Origin: Scleromitrula shiraiana
Taxonomy: Eukaryota; Ascomycota; Leotiomycetes; Helotiales; Sclerotiniaceae
Reading direction: 5' to 3'
Length of the DNA: 64,000 nucleotides
NCBI GenBank assembly: GCA_028455995.1
Contig: JABELC010000008.1
Span: 1,053,501 to 1,117,500, forward strand
Shown here: positions 31,968 to 44,223 of the stretch, one piece after another
Layout of the letters: each line of letters begins with the position of its first letter
How positions within the stretch are numbered: position 1 is the stretch's first letter
Made by a program: the position numbers and the translations under genes
Notes under the pieces: model-generated
Database searches by the model: none
What the model was told of the DNA's origin: nothing
Seen by the model: the letters and a program-made list of their open reading frames with translations, nothing else

Positions 31968-33540
31968 TCACCGATTGGTTCTCTCCGTCTCTAGTGGTTC
32001 GGAGAAACTCATTTTGCTGCCATTCCCATTAATCTTCCCATTCGTAGCTCGTGGCGGTAGTGAATCATCGTCGTCACTGTCCTCTGCTAAGTCTGTGAGA
32101 CCGAATCCCACGTTCTCTTCCTCGTCATATGCGTGGATTAGTCCTTCTCTGTCGCCTCTTCCATATCCATTGCTACCCAGGCTCATTCTATGAGGATCAG
32201 CGCTTCGCCTGGCTTGCATACTCCGTCTTGTTTGGATGCCGGAGAGGGGATCGGTGGCTATTCCATCCACACCATTCATCATCTTGTGCCCTTCTGGATC
32301 GGATCTCGATACATTGAGAAGATAAACCCCTGTGAAGATAACAAGGAATCCGCATAATAAGGAGATCGTATTGACGGCATCAGAAGTATTGAATCCACCG
32401 TACAAAATGAAAGATGCAGTAAGTGTAGCAGTGGTGAATGTAACATAGTACAGAGGGTTCACACTAATCTAGAGATTAGAATCCTTACAATTGTTTTGAA
32501 ATTGGACTACACTTACATGGAGGTTGGGAATTGGCTCAGAGCCTTGTTGAAGTAGTTCATTTGTGTTAGGATGCAAACAGCAGTCACTATGATAAAAACA
32601 TAGGTCGAGGGGTAGATGAACTGATTTTCGCCTCCCAATGTCAATTTCACGGCAATACCAAATGCCTTGACTGACATAACGGATACACCTCCAACCGTTG
32701 AGCATATCGATAAGTAAACAAGAGGATTTTTCTTGCCATATTTCGGAGAGACTCTATATATCATAACGACTGCAAAAACAGCAACAAAGGAGCAGAATAA
32801 AAGGAATCCTAATTATTCATTAGTATTTACTAAAGATTAGTCTGACGTCTGGCCTACCTGGTTGTATGGCATAGTGAAGAATCTCGTCTATCCTTTTGAT
32901 TTCTTTATCCGGAGGGGCGTGCAGAACTATAATGACTGATCCTATCAGACATATCGCGCATCCGAGTTTTCCTAATGTGCCCAATTTCTCGTTCAAAAAG
33001 TATGAGCCTAGTACTGCTCCAATTAAAACACTGAGCGCTCCCAGAGGGGTGACCAAAATAGCTGGTGCAAACGCATATGCTGCGAAATTTGCTATTTCTC
33101 CAACAATCACTATAGTATCCATATTAGCTAGTACCCCTCCCGCATTGTGTAGAAATTGCCCGTACATGCTACTATGCCACCCCACCATATCGGGCTCTTC
33201 AAATATGTGAAACCATCTCCTTCGAATCCGTGTCTCTCTTCAGCATCCATCAATCCCTGGAAAAATTGTTAGTAAATGCTGTATGAACGATGAGGGTGTA
33301 GCTCGAGTGTCGTACTTTCTTCGTAATAACGAAACTTGTGCCTGTGAACGTATAATGTCAACTTTGATTCTGCATAGCTGTGAATTGCGACTCATACCTA
33401 TTGCCATTGTTGAGGTAATGGCCAATGCCAACCCTATGTACCTTTATTGTCAAAGTCAGCTTTTCATGTTCTAGACCCTTATAGAATTGAAATGCGACAA
33501 ATGAAGTCTTAATTTTGACAACATACTTGTCTTCCAGCAT
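31968..33540 (-). CDS. NIPA-type (DUF803) magnesium transporter
   Basis: Seven exons on the complement: 33540-33527 (14 nt), 33441-33398, 33341-33316 (26 nt), 33256-33166, 33109-32858, 32808-32517 and 32463-31968; introns 49-85 nt; 404 aa. The small exons are needed to rebuild the invariant start MLEDKYIGLALAITSTMAIG followed by TSFVITKKGLMDAEERHG. The core shows nine or so hydrophobic helices with family blocks GEIANFAAYAFAPAILVTPL, GALSVLIGAVLGSYFLNEKL, LHAPPDKEIKRIDEI, QMNYFNKALSQFPTSIVNPL, YYVTFTTATLTASFILYGGF and LCGFLVIFTGVYLLNVSRSD. Human NIPA proteins carry Mg2+ across endosomal and plasma membranes. The tail beyond about residue 310 is cytosolic, Arg/Ser-rich, then acidic (EDSDDDDSLPP). 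Confidence 0.92.
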
Positions 33541-35514
33541 ATCTGCTACCCAGAGGTTCAACCTCCCCTCCTATACGTGTTATGTGTATTTCGTGGAGCG
33601 TTTGAGCTCACGCTCCGAAAAAACCTCGTAACGTATTCAAATTGACGGCCGTGTAAATGTATTTATAGTGATCGCAAGATACGGGCAGGCTCTCAAAGAG
33701 TTAAGGCGAAATGTTCGACGGCGCACTTTGTAAAAATGATGGTGATAATCGCGAGACGACGTGGAGGGTCATGAGATAGTTTCACCCCTAAATATAATGA
33801 TAATTCTATTCTTTGAAAGCCGACCAACCGAGGCAACGATACTCAATGAGAGATAACTTGTTGGTCTGATAAATGGATAATTTGAACGATTGATAAATTG
33901 AAGCCACAATTACTACTTGGCAGTGTGGGATGAATTTGATTCGGATGTTGTGGTTGTGTGTGGTAAAAGACGAGGATGTGGAAAGTTTGGTGGTTCGAGA
34001 ATTCAAAAAGAGATGAAACTACGATATTCAAGGTTCAATAGTTCGAAAGAACTCTGGCCTCGTTTGGGTGGGTAGTACTCGAGTAGTAGTTCCTCACAGG
34101 AAAACTAAATTTAGCACAAACAAGATGGTTTTAATAAGGAATACATATATATCTCCACCTGCTGCATAGAATGATTGATGATGATGATGATGATGATGCT
34201 GATGCTGACGATAATATAATAAATAATATAAATAATAATAATAATAATAATAATGAATTTATGAAATGTATAATTATTTTATGTTATTATACAAAACAAC
34301 CCCCGTAAAATCAATAAAAATGTTGTTACTTTACCCGGCGAGCCCTGTACATATTTTAGGGTACTAGGAGCATGGATATACTAATGGATTCAACAGGAAA
34401 CATTGGTGATCTATCACCCTTATTTCATATTATGTGTATTATGTGTATTATGTGCCGATACCTAGCTGGTATTTTACTTTATGAAACATACCTCCGTACA
34501 TGCTAAAACCTTGGACATTCTTAATTGTTCTTGTGCCATCACGGTTAGTATCAGTTGACGGACACGCATATCATATGGTTCTAGTTGGTGGTATACGAGT
34601 ACATCAAAATCTTTTCACTGGAAGAATATCGAATCATAGTGTGTGGCATTGATTGCCTACATATGTAGTAGGTAAGCTCGTAAGCTCGTAAGTTGGTAAG
34701 AACATTATATTATTTCCAGTAGAACAAAACGCGAAGTTAAAAGCCACCATTTTTGTGAATCATCATATAACATTCGAGAGGAAATATCTCTTTTTATTTT
34801 AAGAAAAACAAAAACAATTACTATAATCGGATTTTATAACCCATACCGGAAAAGGCTACTATTGTTTGTAAATTGGAATCCAACCCAGGTCAACCTCAAA
34901 TCCTCCGAAGCAAAACCATATCTCACTGCTATGAACACCTTCATGATCCTCCACTTTTTAACCATAAAATTTTAAGCCCCAATAAAACCATGATGGGTTC
35001 CACTCAGGGGGGTATTCGCGCAGGTACATTTCTTAAACAAGCCAAACTCCATATTTCGTCCCAAACTATATCTCCAGATCTGCCCCAGATTTTGTTTCCC
35101 AACCGAGCATCATGATGATATATGAATATCATCTTGCTATACTAAATGAACCAGGTGCTAAATGTTTGAGTGTATAATCGAATCGTATCACAGAATGGGG
35201 ATAATTATGGGGCGCGAAGAAAAAACATTGAAAGGGATCAATACCATCATACCTATTGTTAGAACCTACCGTGAATTAGAAGAAAAGGTGTCGTTATAGC
35301 CGTTTTCGAATGCCGTAGCCGGTGAGTTTCGCGGAAGTCCATGTTCTTCGAGGTGTCGACTTGCAAATACTATTTGGGGCGATTTACAGGGCTTTGACCC
35401 GCAGACTTAGAAGACGTTGGGATGGCCACAGAGTCAAAGAAATAAGTTGACCAATTGATTGAGCCATTAACGGATTGAAGAGCTCATGTACTAAATGAGA
35501 TTTCTGTTCGTAAA
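33541..35514. other. 2-kb spacer, NIPA promoter side
   Basis: Lies between the NIPA start and the stop of the DUF2420 gene (both on the complement). Carries (ATG)8 at 34177-34199, (AAT)n at 34211-34254, TATTATGTG repeats near 34430-34455 and three GTAAGCTC-like units near 34672-34700. Frames of 60-80 codons are not convincing. Confidence 0.6.
34177..34254. repeat. (ATG)n and (AAT)n microsatellites
   Basis: Two trinucleotide arrays about 10 bp apart: ATG x8, then imperfect AAT x14. Confidence 0.85.
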
Positions 35515-38403
35515 TCATGATCTCATGCGCTTGGCTTCTACACATTGTCAGTTATAATCGCATTCGCTTTCGTGATGAAGTCCACCAACCTTTGGTTCTT
35601 GGGCCCTCACTATCTTCAAAGTCTGCTTCAGCTCTAGCCCGTTTCCCGGAATTCGAGACCGGTGAACCTTTGGGTGTCGGAAGTTCTTGGGGAATTGTTG
35701 GGGACTGTGGTACTTCTTCTTCATCGTCGTCATAATCGATCTCGTCTTCTTGCTCGTCCTTGTTGCCAGCGACTGAGCCCGATCTCTGCAGATCAGCGAT
35801 TGATGCGTTGCTTATCGTCGCGCTATCCGACTCGGCTGCTTCATCATGGCCAGGAGCCGCTTCACTAGTAAAGGACTCAAGAATTGCTTCATCACCAGGT
35901 ATATCATCCTCGAAAAGTGTAGTCTCTTCAAGACTCTCCCCGTCAAAAACATCCCCTAAGTCAAATTCGACATGCTCCAGGTCTAAGTGGGAATTTACTT
36001 GCTCCTGTCCTTCACTGTCTCCATGTTCTCCATGCTCTCCATGTTCTCCGTCTTCATCATTTGTGTGTGGCGCATTGTCATCGTCTTCGTTGTCAAATTC
36101 ATTCAAATAATTACCCTCTTGGGTATCTTTCTCGCCATTAAGGGAATACTCTAGACCCAGATTATCTGTGCTTTCCTCACCATCAAATTTCTCGTTAGCG
36201 TCGTCTTCGTCATAATCTATGTCGCTTTGTGCGTCTTGAGAGGTCTCTCCAGGTTGTAGGGCCTCTCCAACGTCATTTGTTGTGTCCTGGGTGTCTATTT
36301 CGCTTGCTTCGGCCTGGGTTTTTAGTGTTATGGACGCTCGGCGGGATTCTTCTTCAGCTGCTCGACACTCGATTAGAATAAGATCATTACATTTGGAACA
36401 AAAACAAGTAGCAGGAAGGATGCATGGTAGAAGAAAATCGGTAGAAGTACCGTCACGTGGCCTATTCTTCTCTGTTCCAGAACTGGTTATCGTTTCTGGT
36501 TTCTTGGCGTCTTCTTCGTCTTCATAATCAATAAGGTCTCCGTCATCCGCAAATTCGTTTTCTGGTGGAGTTGTTTGTTCGGGCTCTTCTTGTTCTTCCT
36601 CTGGTGCTGTTTGTGGATCGTCTAAGCTTGTGTATATATCACTCTTCTCCTGCATGGCATTTTCAGCACTTGCTGAAATAATAGGCTCCGCCGTCTCGGA
36701 TTGGTGATCTTCAGCATGGGATTCGACAGAAGCTTCAGGGCTGGGTTTATCGTCATGCTCGTCGCTGCTATTGGCTCCTGTCTCCTCCGTCTTCTGATTT
36801 GGGCTAGGTTCATTAAAAAACGATTCTAGATCATGCTGTTCAATTGCTTCTTCAAACTCTGTTGGATCGTCCTCACTCTCGCCATCCCAAGTAAGAAACG
36901 CAAGTAACCCTTTGCCCTCAGCAGCTCCTTGAGATAGTAAAGAAAACCTATCATAACCCGTTGGCTCAATAACTAGTCTCAAATTTAGAGATAAAGGTCC
37001 AGTAGATCCATCGTTACTGGCCAGCTTTTCATACAAACGAACTATCTGGACCATACTCAAGTCCTTAGGGTAATGTGGTAAATGGGTCTGCACAAAATAT
37101 TAGTAACAATTACATGGCAATTTCGATAGACACTCACCTCATCAATCACGAGCTGAAGCTCCTCAATGATTAGACTAATCTTATCTTGGGATGGGAGATT
37201 GTCTTCTACGAGGACCGCACGAATCTCGGCACAGAATTCCACTAGAGATTTTTCAATCACAGAAGAATTTTCGAAGAAAAAGTCATTGGGGTGATCTGCA
37301 GGAGACTTCCTGATCAAGGGATAGCTGCGGCCATTATATGTGACTAATATCTCCTCAACTCTCACGCCACTGTCAATTTCAGACAGGTCTGATGGAGATT
37401 TGTCCGCATCGAGAGATTCGGAAACTAGGTCTGTAGCAGGTAACCCCTCGGTATCTATCTGGCGGCCTGTTTCGGTCTCTAGGGCCACTTCAGATGATCC
37501 ATTGGAGTCTGTTGGCAATTCACCAGGCAGGTTATTGTGCTCAACCTTGTCGGAACTGTTTGCATGTGAAATCTGATCAGTAGGTTGATGAGGCGGAGAA
37601 GCAACAGATGTCTCATCGTTCTCGTCTTCACTATGATGGCTATTATTATCGTTATTGCTCTCGACGATCTGTTGCGGGGTATCATTCTTAGTCTCGGCAA
37701 TGTGTTGCACTTCTTCTTCTTCTTCTTCTTCTTCTTCTACAACTTGGATAACCTGTAGATCCTCAGTAGAGTCTACAACATTATAACCCTCTTCGGGGGT
37801 CTCGGGATCTTGTTGGCCATGAGTGGTATCTGTAATATCATGTAGTTCTTTTGTAGATTGTGTATTTTGTCGTTCATGACTGACATCTGCAGCATCATGC
37901 GTCCCTTCAAGGGTTTGTACAGTCGGTTGAGAATCAAAAGCAGTTGCATTTAGAGAGCCGTAAGCTTCCTCGATGGTTCGTGGATTATCCCACGAGAGCT
38001 CTGCATTACTGGCATCTACATCTGTCGGCTCGGTGGGTTGCATTTCGTTGGAAGGATCGTCTGTCGCAAAAGACATTCCAATGTGGTCTTGCTCCATGTT
38101 ATGATCGTCGGCTTCTTCTTGCAGTAAGTCGGCATCTTCCATATGATAAGAGGCGTCGTCATCATCAACCATCAAATCGTCAGTGCCAGCTTGTGTAGGA
38201 ACATCGTCAAAATTTGTATCAAATCCAGTGTTCGCATCGATATCATCCAGAATATCGTCTTCATCGACATGACCGCTCGTAATATCAATATCTATGTCAA
38301 TATCTTCCTCGATAATATCATGTCCGTGTTCGGAAGCTATCTCCATGCTATCGTCCACCATCGTGTGAATAAATGCAGGGGCTGCCAAGCTTGAGTTATT
38401 CAT
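35515..38403 (-). CDS. Acidic DUF2420 protein
   Basis: Exons on the complement: 38403-37138, 37087-35590 and 35537-35515; introns 50 nt (37088-37137) and 52 nt (35538-35589); 928 aa. If the second intron is retained the frame stops at 35552 (933 aa). The protein is very acidic, with runs of D/E along its length including nine glutamates near residue 225, and is probably largely disordered. The start region MEIASEHGHDIIEEDIDIDI and the block VEEILVTYNGRSYPLIRKS to LQLVIDE then THLPHYPKDLSMVQIVRLYE (about 340-445) match Pfam DUF2420, a fungal family of unknown function. A possible zinc-binding CFCSKC motif lies mid-protein. Both possible ends are basic (KRMRL or KRMRS). The start may be the internal MVDDSMEIASE, 14 codons downstream. 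It is divergent from RET2. Confidence 0.82.
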
Positions 38404-38992
38404 ATGCTTCGCAGATAGGTGTTCTCACACTCTTCGATACAGAACTGATTTGTGATGGTGTATTATAGACGTAATCTAAGCCTAGCTGAAAGAGAGGTGC
38501 TCTCTGAGATATCGTCAACCTCCTAGTTTAAGATGTAACGGCAAAAGGTGAGTTTTAATTTCCACTTAGATGGCAGGAAACGAGGGGTTATAGGGAACAA
38601 AGACAAATCATTGAATACTTTTCAAATCCAAGCAAAAGAATCGTATCAAATATTTGAGTCTATTCAGAAAACAAAAATGTACTACTGAAGAGTTGTCGTT
38701 GAATGAGTTCTAGAGAGGTTGTTGTTCTTGTAATTTTGGAATTTTTAGGTTCGAGGCTAAAGTCCAGAAGTACTCAGTACTGTACGCGCTTTTTTGATCG
38801 CCGTACTAATAAAGTAAATTAGCACCGTCAAGCGCGATACAGGTTACGTATTAGTCATCAATTGAATATCAGTTAAGTTCCCGGAACATTGTTTGGCCCA
38901 CCGCCGATATACACATAATACACTCTGGACTTAACACTTTCAAGATTCCATCATATAATTGAACAGAGATACAAAATTGAATTATTTTGAAA
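38404..38992. other. Divergent promoter DUF2420/RET2
   Basis: 589 bp between start codons, AT-rich, no motif assigned. Confidence 0.5.
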
Positions 38993-40745
38993 ATGGTGCG
39001 CGCAGTCTATATACCATGGCTTTGTCTGATGTTACTAACGAAGTTTAATAGGTTGTCTTAGCAGCTTCGATCTGCACTCGGGGAGGAAAAGCTGTCCTCT
39101 CCAGGCAGTTTCGCGAAATGCAAAGATCTAGAATTGAAGCCCTCCTAGCATCTTTTCCAAAGCTGGCAGACTCAGGTACTCAGCATACGACTGTCGAGCA
39201 AGATAATGTCCGATTTGTATATCAACCACTCGACGAACTATACATGGTCCTCATCACAAACAAGCAATCCAACATCTTACAAGATATCGATTCCTTGCAC
39301 CTCTTCGCACAAGTCGTCACAAGCACATGCAAGACTTTAGATGAACGAGAGATTTTAAAGAATGCCTACGAGTTGCTTAGTGCTTTCGATGAGCTTGTCA
39401 CTTTAGGTTATCGGGAGAATCTTACCATTAGCCAAATTAAGACCTTTTTGGAGATGGAGTCTCATGAAGAAAGGATACAAGAGATCATTTCAAGAGTATA
39501 GATTTGGAACATCGCAATCTAGAAACTTAGCTAATTTCCCATAGAACAAAGAGCTTGAGGCCACAGAGGAACGAAAGCGCAAAGCAAAACAATTGGAAAT
39601 GCAGCGCAAGGAGGTTTCAAGAAGTGGTCGAAGTGCCGTACCAAGAGCTCCAGTCTACCCTACATATACACCACCTACACGACCTGCTGCCGCCGATACT
39701 TACGATTCATATGAAGCTGAAAAGAATAAATCTTTCAAGTACGTCATTATCCTGTTTCCCTACAGCATCAATATTGACATACTGCAGAGCTACCGCGCCG
39801 AAAGGCAAGGGAATGCAACTTGGCAAGAAATCCAAGACTACCGATATGTTCGAGCGTGTTCGTGGTGACATGGGAGCCGAGGTAGAGGAAACCGTCTCAT
39901 CGCCTCTTATTCCAAATCATCCCACACCTGCCGCTACTGAGCAACCCTCTCATACCACTTCTGCACCAGATCGTGACGCCATCCACGTTACGATTGGAGA
40001 AACAATAAACGCCAAACTATCTCGAGATGGATCTTTGAATTCTCTGGAAGTCAAAGGTGATCTACACTTAAAGATATCAGACCCCACACTCACAAAAGTT
40101 AAACTTGATCTTGTTGCCAAACAAAGCCACGGAGTACAGTTCCGAACACATCCAAATGTTGACAAAGCCATATTTAATGGCTCTAAGGCCATTCAAATGA
40201 GTAATGCTTCAAAGGGATTCCCGGTAAACAATTCGGTTGGTGTACTGCGGTGGAAAGCCAACCCAAAAACGGATGATACTAGCGCCCTGCCTATCCAGTT
40301 TACCGTCTGGGTTGTTGGAGGCCAGGGTGATCCCCTTAACATCACAGTGGAATACGAGCTCACCGGCGAAGATCCTCTCAAAGACGTAACTGTCATAATT
40401 CCATATGCCTCGAGCGAGCCAGCAGTATCAAGCTTTGACGCAACCTACGAAGTATCAGGAGATAGTCTTGAATGGACAATCGGATCTGTTGATTCTTCCA
40501 ATGCCTCTGGATCCTTCGAATTCGAGGTTCAAGAAGGGGATGAGAATGAGTTCTTCCCAATGCAGATTAAATTTGCAAAGACAACTCCTTTTATTGATGT
40601 TGATGTAAGTGACCCCCGACAACTCTAATGGTAGGCGAAACTAATATTTGCTCAGGTTACCAATGTTACATTGCTTGAAATGAACGAGGCAGTCGATTTC
40701 TCGAAGGAGATAAAGTCCGTGGCTGATTCTTATTTTGTAGAGTAG
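38993..40745 (+). CDS. RET2: Coatomer subunit delta (delta-COP)
   Basis: Five exons: 38993-38995 (only the ATG), 39052-39495, 39545-39738, 39788-40604 and 40656-40745; introns 49-56 nt; 515 aa. The first exon consists of the start codon alone, joined to GTTGTC to give MVVLAASICTRGGKAVLSRQ, the conserved N-terminus. Residues 1-145 form the longin-like domain (FVYQPLDELYMVLITNKQS, HLFAQVVTSTCKTLDEREIL). A helical linker follows (ELEATEERKRKAKQLEMQRK), then MQLGKKSKTTDMFERVRGD. Next is the C-terminal mu-homology domain (about 260-515) with IHVTIGETINAKLSRDGSLN and WKANPKTDDTSALPIQFTVW. It ends ADSYFVE. It is part of the COPI coat that returns proteins from Golgi to ER. Length is close to yeast Ret2. 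Confidence 0.95.
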
Positions 40746-41145
40746 AATATGGCCTGGAAGCAAAAACAATTGAAATTTGAACGAAGTGCATGGCGCAGGA
40801 TGGATGGAAGGCAATCCATAATCTTTATTATTGTAACAGTTATAGAAAATGAAAACTACCTAGTATCGACTATATGTTGCCCAAGCTCTATAAGGTGATA
40901 GTAAAAGTATTCCCAGCCGTAAGAAATTTCGTTGAAATTAAATTCTTGAGGAAAGCACGTTCGGGCCTCCTCACTCACTCTTTGTAAAATACTGTACAAA
41001 CAAAGTCTCGCTTATTAATCAGCGACAGTTAATACTCTGTACAAAAACCGTACTCGAGGATATTGAAGTCAAGAAATGTGAACGCAGGTCAGCCCATAGT
41101 ATTTTGCTCTATTTGTTGGATGCAGAAAACTCATCATCAGATAAC
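40746..41145. other. Spacer RET2 to APC4
   Basis: 400 bp between tandem + strand genes. Holds the RET2 3' end and the APC4 promoter. No motif assigned. Confidence 0.5.
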
Positions 41146-43816
41146 ATGGCAGAGCATCAGCATCTCGAGTTGGTCGGCGAAAAAATTCTGCATCAAACGG
41201 CAGACCCAAGACTGATTGCTTATTGCCCTTCCATGGACTTAATAGCTCTGGGAAGTACAGATCAACAAGTTTTGATATACCGTCTGAACGGACAACGTGT
41301 TTATGGAGCTGTTCAGAAAGTAAACACACTGCAGGTGGAAAAAATTAGCTGGAAGCCAAATGGTGCTCAAAACTCCTACGATCATCATTAGATGCAGACT
41401 AATATCTGTACAGGTCAATTACTAGCAATCGCCTGGAGCGATGGTTCCGTGCGTCTTGTCGGCGCTGAAAGTAGCAAGGTTGTTCATCATTTTTCTACAA
41501 GTCCAAAAGGTGAAGAGGCTCAGAGTGTCACGTGCATGGGCTGGACGTCCAATTTCATTGGCAAAAAGACCAGCATCAAAGGCTCAAAGACAGGTCCCGA
41601 TACGTGGGAGGACTTGTTTTCTGACGATTCGGATTTTCTCAAGAGAAAGGCCGGCTTGGATCTGCCAAGAGATCTCTCTCTTCTTGACATTGAAACTAGT
41701 CTACCAAAATTAAGTGTACTTCCTGCAGGAGGCACGTCGTAAGTGAATTACTTTCTCTATGATTTTCCTCGTCTAACATACTCCAGAGACGATGTCTTCA
41801 GCTCCAGATCGTCACTAGATGCCCTCTTTCGCCCATTTGATCCAAAAGACAACGATGTTGCTGATGTTATGGTCGTTGGAACCAAAGATGGAAACATTCA
41901 TCTCAGTATCTATGATTCATTTGTTGTTGGGTCTTTCAAGGCCCCCGTTGCCATACAGAAACACCCATCATATCTGATCGCGCACTCTTCTCACGAACTT
42001 TATTCCACACATGGATTGATAATGCAAAGCGGGGGTGCTGATGGAAAAATCTATTTCGTAGCAATGGATCTTCGATTCATGTCTGCATCTAGCGAATATC
42101 TCTCTATCCTTGCATCTCGCTCAACAGCTCTAGAAAATCTTTTGAGATACATCAATCAGATCCAGATTCTCATGATAGCAGAGTGGAAATCGGTACAGGA
42201 TTTACCAAGCAGATTCCTTCGAAACATTAACGAGACCCTCGCTGAGCAGGGAGACGGGGATATCGTGCAGGCACTTTACCATTCAGTAGTGACTGGTCAC
42301 ACATTTCCGGCTGTACGAGAATGGCTTGTAGATGAACTGTCTGAACGAGTAAGACCCTTTAATTCTTGTAATTTCTCCACCTCTTGCTAACTTTATAGGG
42401 TCATAAAAGATGGGACAAAGCTGTGGTCTCCGGTCTAGAAAACCTAAGACGTCTGGTACATGAAAACATGTTACCTGCCCTTGATCGCTGCTCTGTTGTT
42501 CTCAGTCGACTGAACGGCATTGCCAAATTCCAGGGTTCTAATGACTCGTTGGGCTTCTCGAGTCATCAAGTAGCTACGATAATGGATACGATCGCATGTC
42601 TACATCTAGTCTCGACCAAGATCCTTCTTCAAGTGGTGGATGAGCTTGACCTTTTCACAGCATTCTCTACCTGGCTGCGTAACGAGATCGACAGGCTTGC
42701 GTCTGAAGCATCGTCGTCACAAATTGATGATTCCACTGATAAAGAAGCCTCGATCGATCACGGCAAAGTATTGTTATACATCCAGACAGCAATGACTAGC
42801 AGTCCATTAACAGCTTTCATTACTGAGGTTGCACCCCAGGAATATGAGGAAGAGTGCAAGCTTGCCAGAAAAGATGTCCAATTGTTTGACAAGCTCACTA
42901 GGCAACTTGAAAAACAAGAACAAGGGTTGAGATACCGAAAGACTTTGCCACAAGTGGAATTTCTTGTCAAGTATTTACGGGCGCAAGCTTCTGCCATTTT
43001 TGATCAAATCGCCGAAGCTGAAAAGAGGAACGTGCTATTCGGCAAAGCAAACGAATTGGGCGTGCCTCAAGATGATGTGCTGGTCGACGTGAAGATAAAT
43101 CAAGTGGTCAGTTTTCCTTAATCGTCTCAACTCTATCTGCAACTAATGTGAGTTCAGGACCATAGTCATTGTCACAGTTATATTGTCTTTGTGCCAAAAG
43201 ATTCCTCAAATCAAGGTCAGTCATCATCGTTGTGGTTCATCAATCCCGTGACTAATTTTCATTCATTGCAGTTCAAATCACTCAGGTTATGCTTTCAATT
43301 GAAAATGGCATCAGTACTGTACTTGGCATCAACTCGGCATTAGTTGAACTGGGGAACGGCCAAATCAAAGACGTCAAATTCGTAGACCACAGAACGTTAT
43401 TAGTTCTATGGGAGGCCGAAGGTAAGTAACATCAACATTAGAAATATTTAATACTTACTTTAATTTAAGGAAAATCCAACCTACTCAGTATACCTTACCT
43501 TCCTAGAGATCCATCCACCACTACTTCAAATTCTATCAAATACCAGCCTCGTCGAACATCGGCCACTCGTTCAAAGGCCATGGTGTTTAGTAACGAAGGA
43601 GTACTGGACAATTTTTTGCTGAATGAGTTCTCGAACGAAAACTCCTTTTCGCCGCAAAAAATCATGACTAGAGGACAGGCTAGTCAAACAAGAAATGACG
43701 ATGTGAAGAGACTTGTTGTTCTGGCCAAAGAGAAAGCTCATTATAAAGTTTTTAAGTGGGCAGCAGAATCCTCTGATAAGGCACTTGACGAAGACATCCC
43801 GATGTCCCAGTTTTAA
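41146..43816 (+). CDS. APC4: Anaphase-promoting complex subunit 4
   Basis: Seven exons: 41146-41362, 41414-41738, 41787-42348, 42399-43106, 43158-43215, 43272-43421 and 43470-43816; introns 48-56 nt; 788 aa. The first 110 residues form the start of a WD40-type propeller, with LIAYCPSMDLIALGSTDQQV and SWKPNGQLLAIAWSDGSVRL created by the first splice. GTKDGNIHLSIYDSF belongs to a later blade. The middle is the helical APC4 domain (ALENLLRYINQIQILMIAEW, HKRWDKAVVSGLENLRRLVH). The family-typical HENMLPALDRC follows. APC4 is a platform subunit of the ubiquitin ligase that triggers anaphase, in the nucleus. All splice phases agree. The start MAEHQHLELVGEKIL is preferred over in-frame upstream codons because those lack an ATG. 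Confidence 0.92.
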
Positions 43817-44223
43817 GGGATAAAAAAATTGATCTCGCAATAATATTACTTGTAAGTGATCGATTTGTCAAATATCATGATATCATGATAGTATGGAGAA
43901 ATTGATAAACTCCATATTGCTTTGCAGATTGCTTTGCATATAACCAATCATATAGAGTTTTGAGCAGCAGATAGAAAAAATTAGCCTATTGCAGGTACGC
44001 CGGATAATCATGGGGGAAGGTGGAAACCTGCAGCTACTAAACACATATTAGGGCAAAGTTGGGGAAGCTTGGTTTTGGGGCGAAAATCCTTAGATAAGAA
44101 ACAGAATAACACCAAGAAAAGTTAAAATTCAGTCCGTCACTTTTTTTGATCATTTCTTTTGTCTTTCTGAAAATTCGAACAGAGCCGTTGATTTGTTTGG
44201 TGACATCTCTTATCAGAGACGCC
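43817..44223. other. Spacer APC4 to permease
   Basis: 407 bp between tandem + strand genes. Contains a short ATCATGATATCATGAT palindrome near 43876-43891. Nothing else seen. Confidence 0.5.

Noticed and set aside
35662..36527. Ser-rich + strand frames
   Set aside because: Antisense of the D/E-rich DUF2420 protein; GAA/GAT codons read as TTC/ATC and TCT on the other strand.
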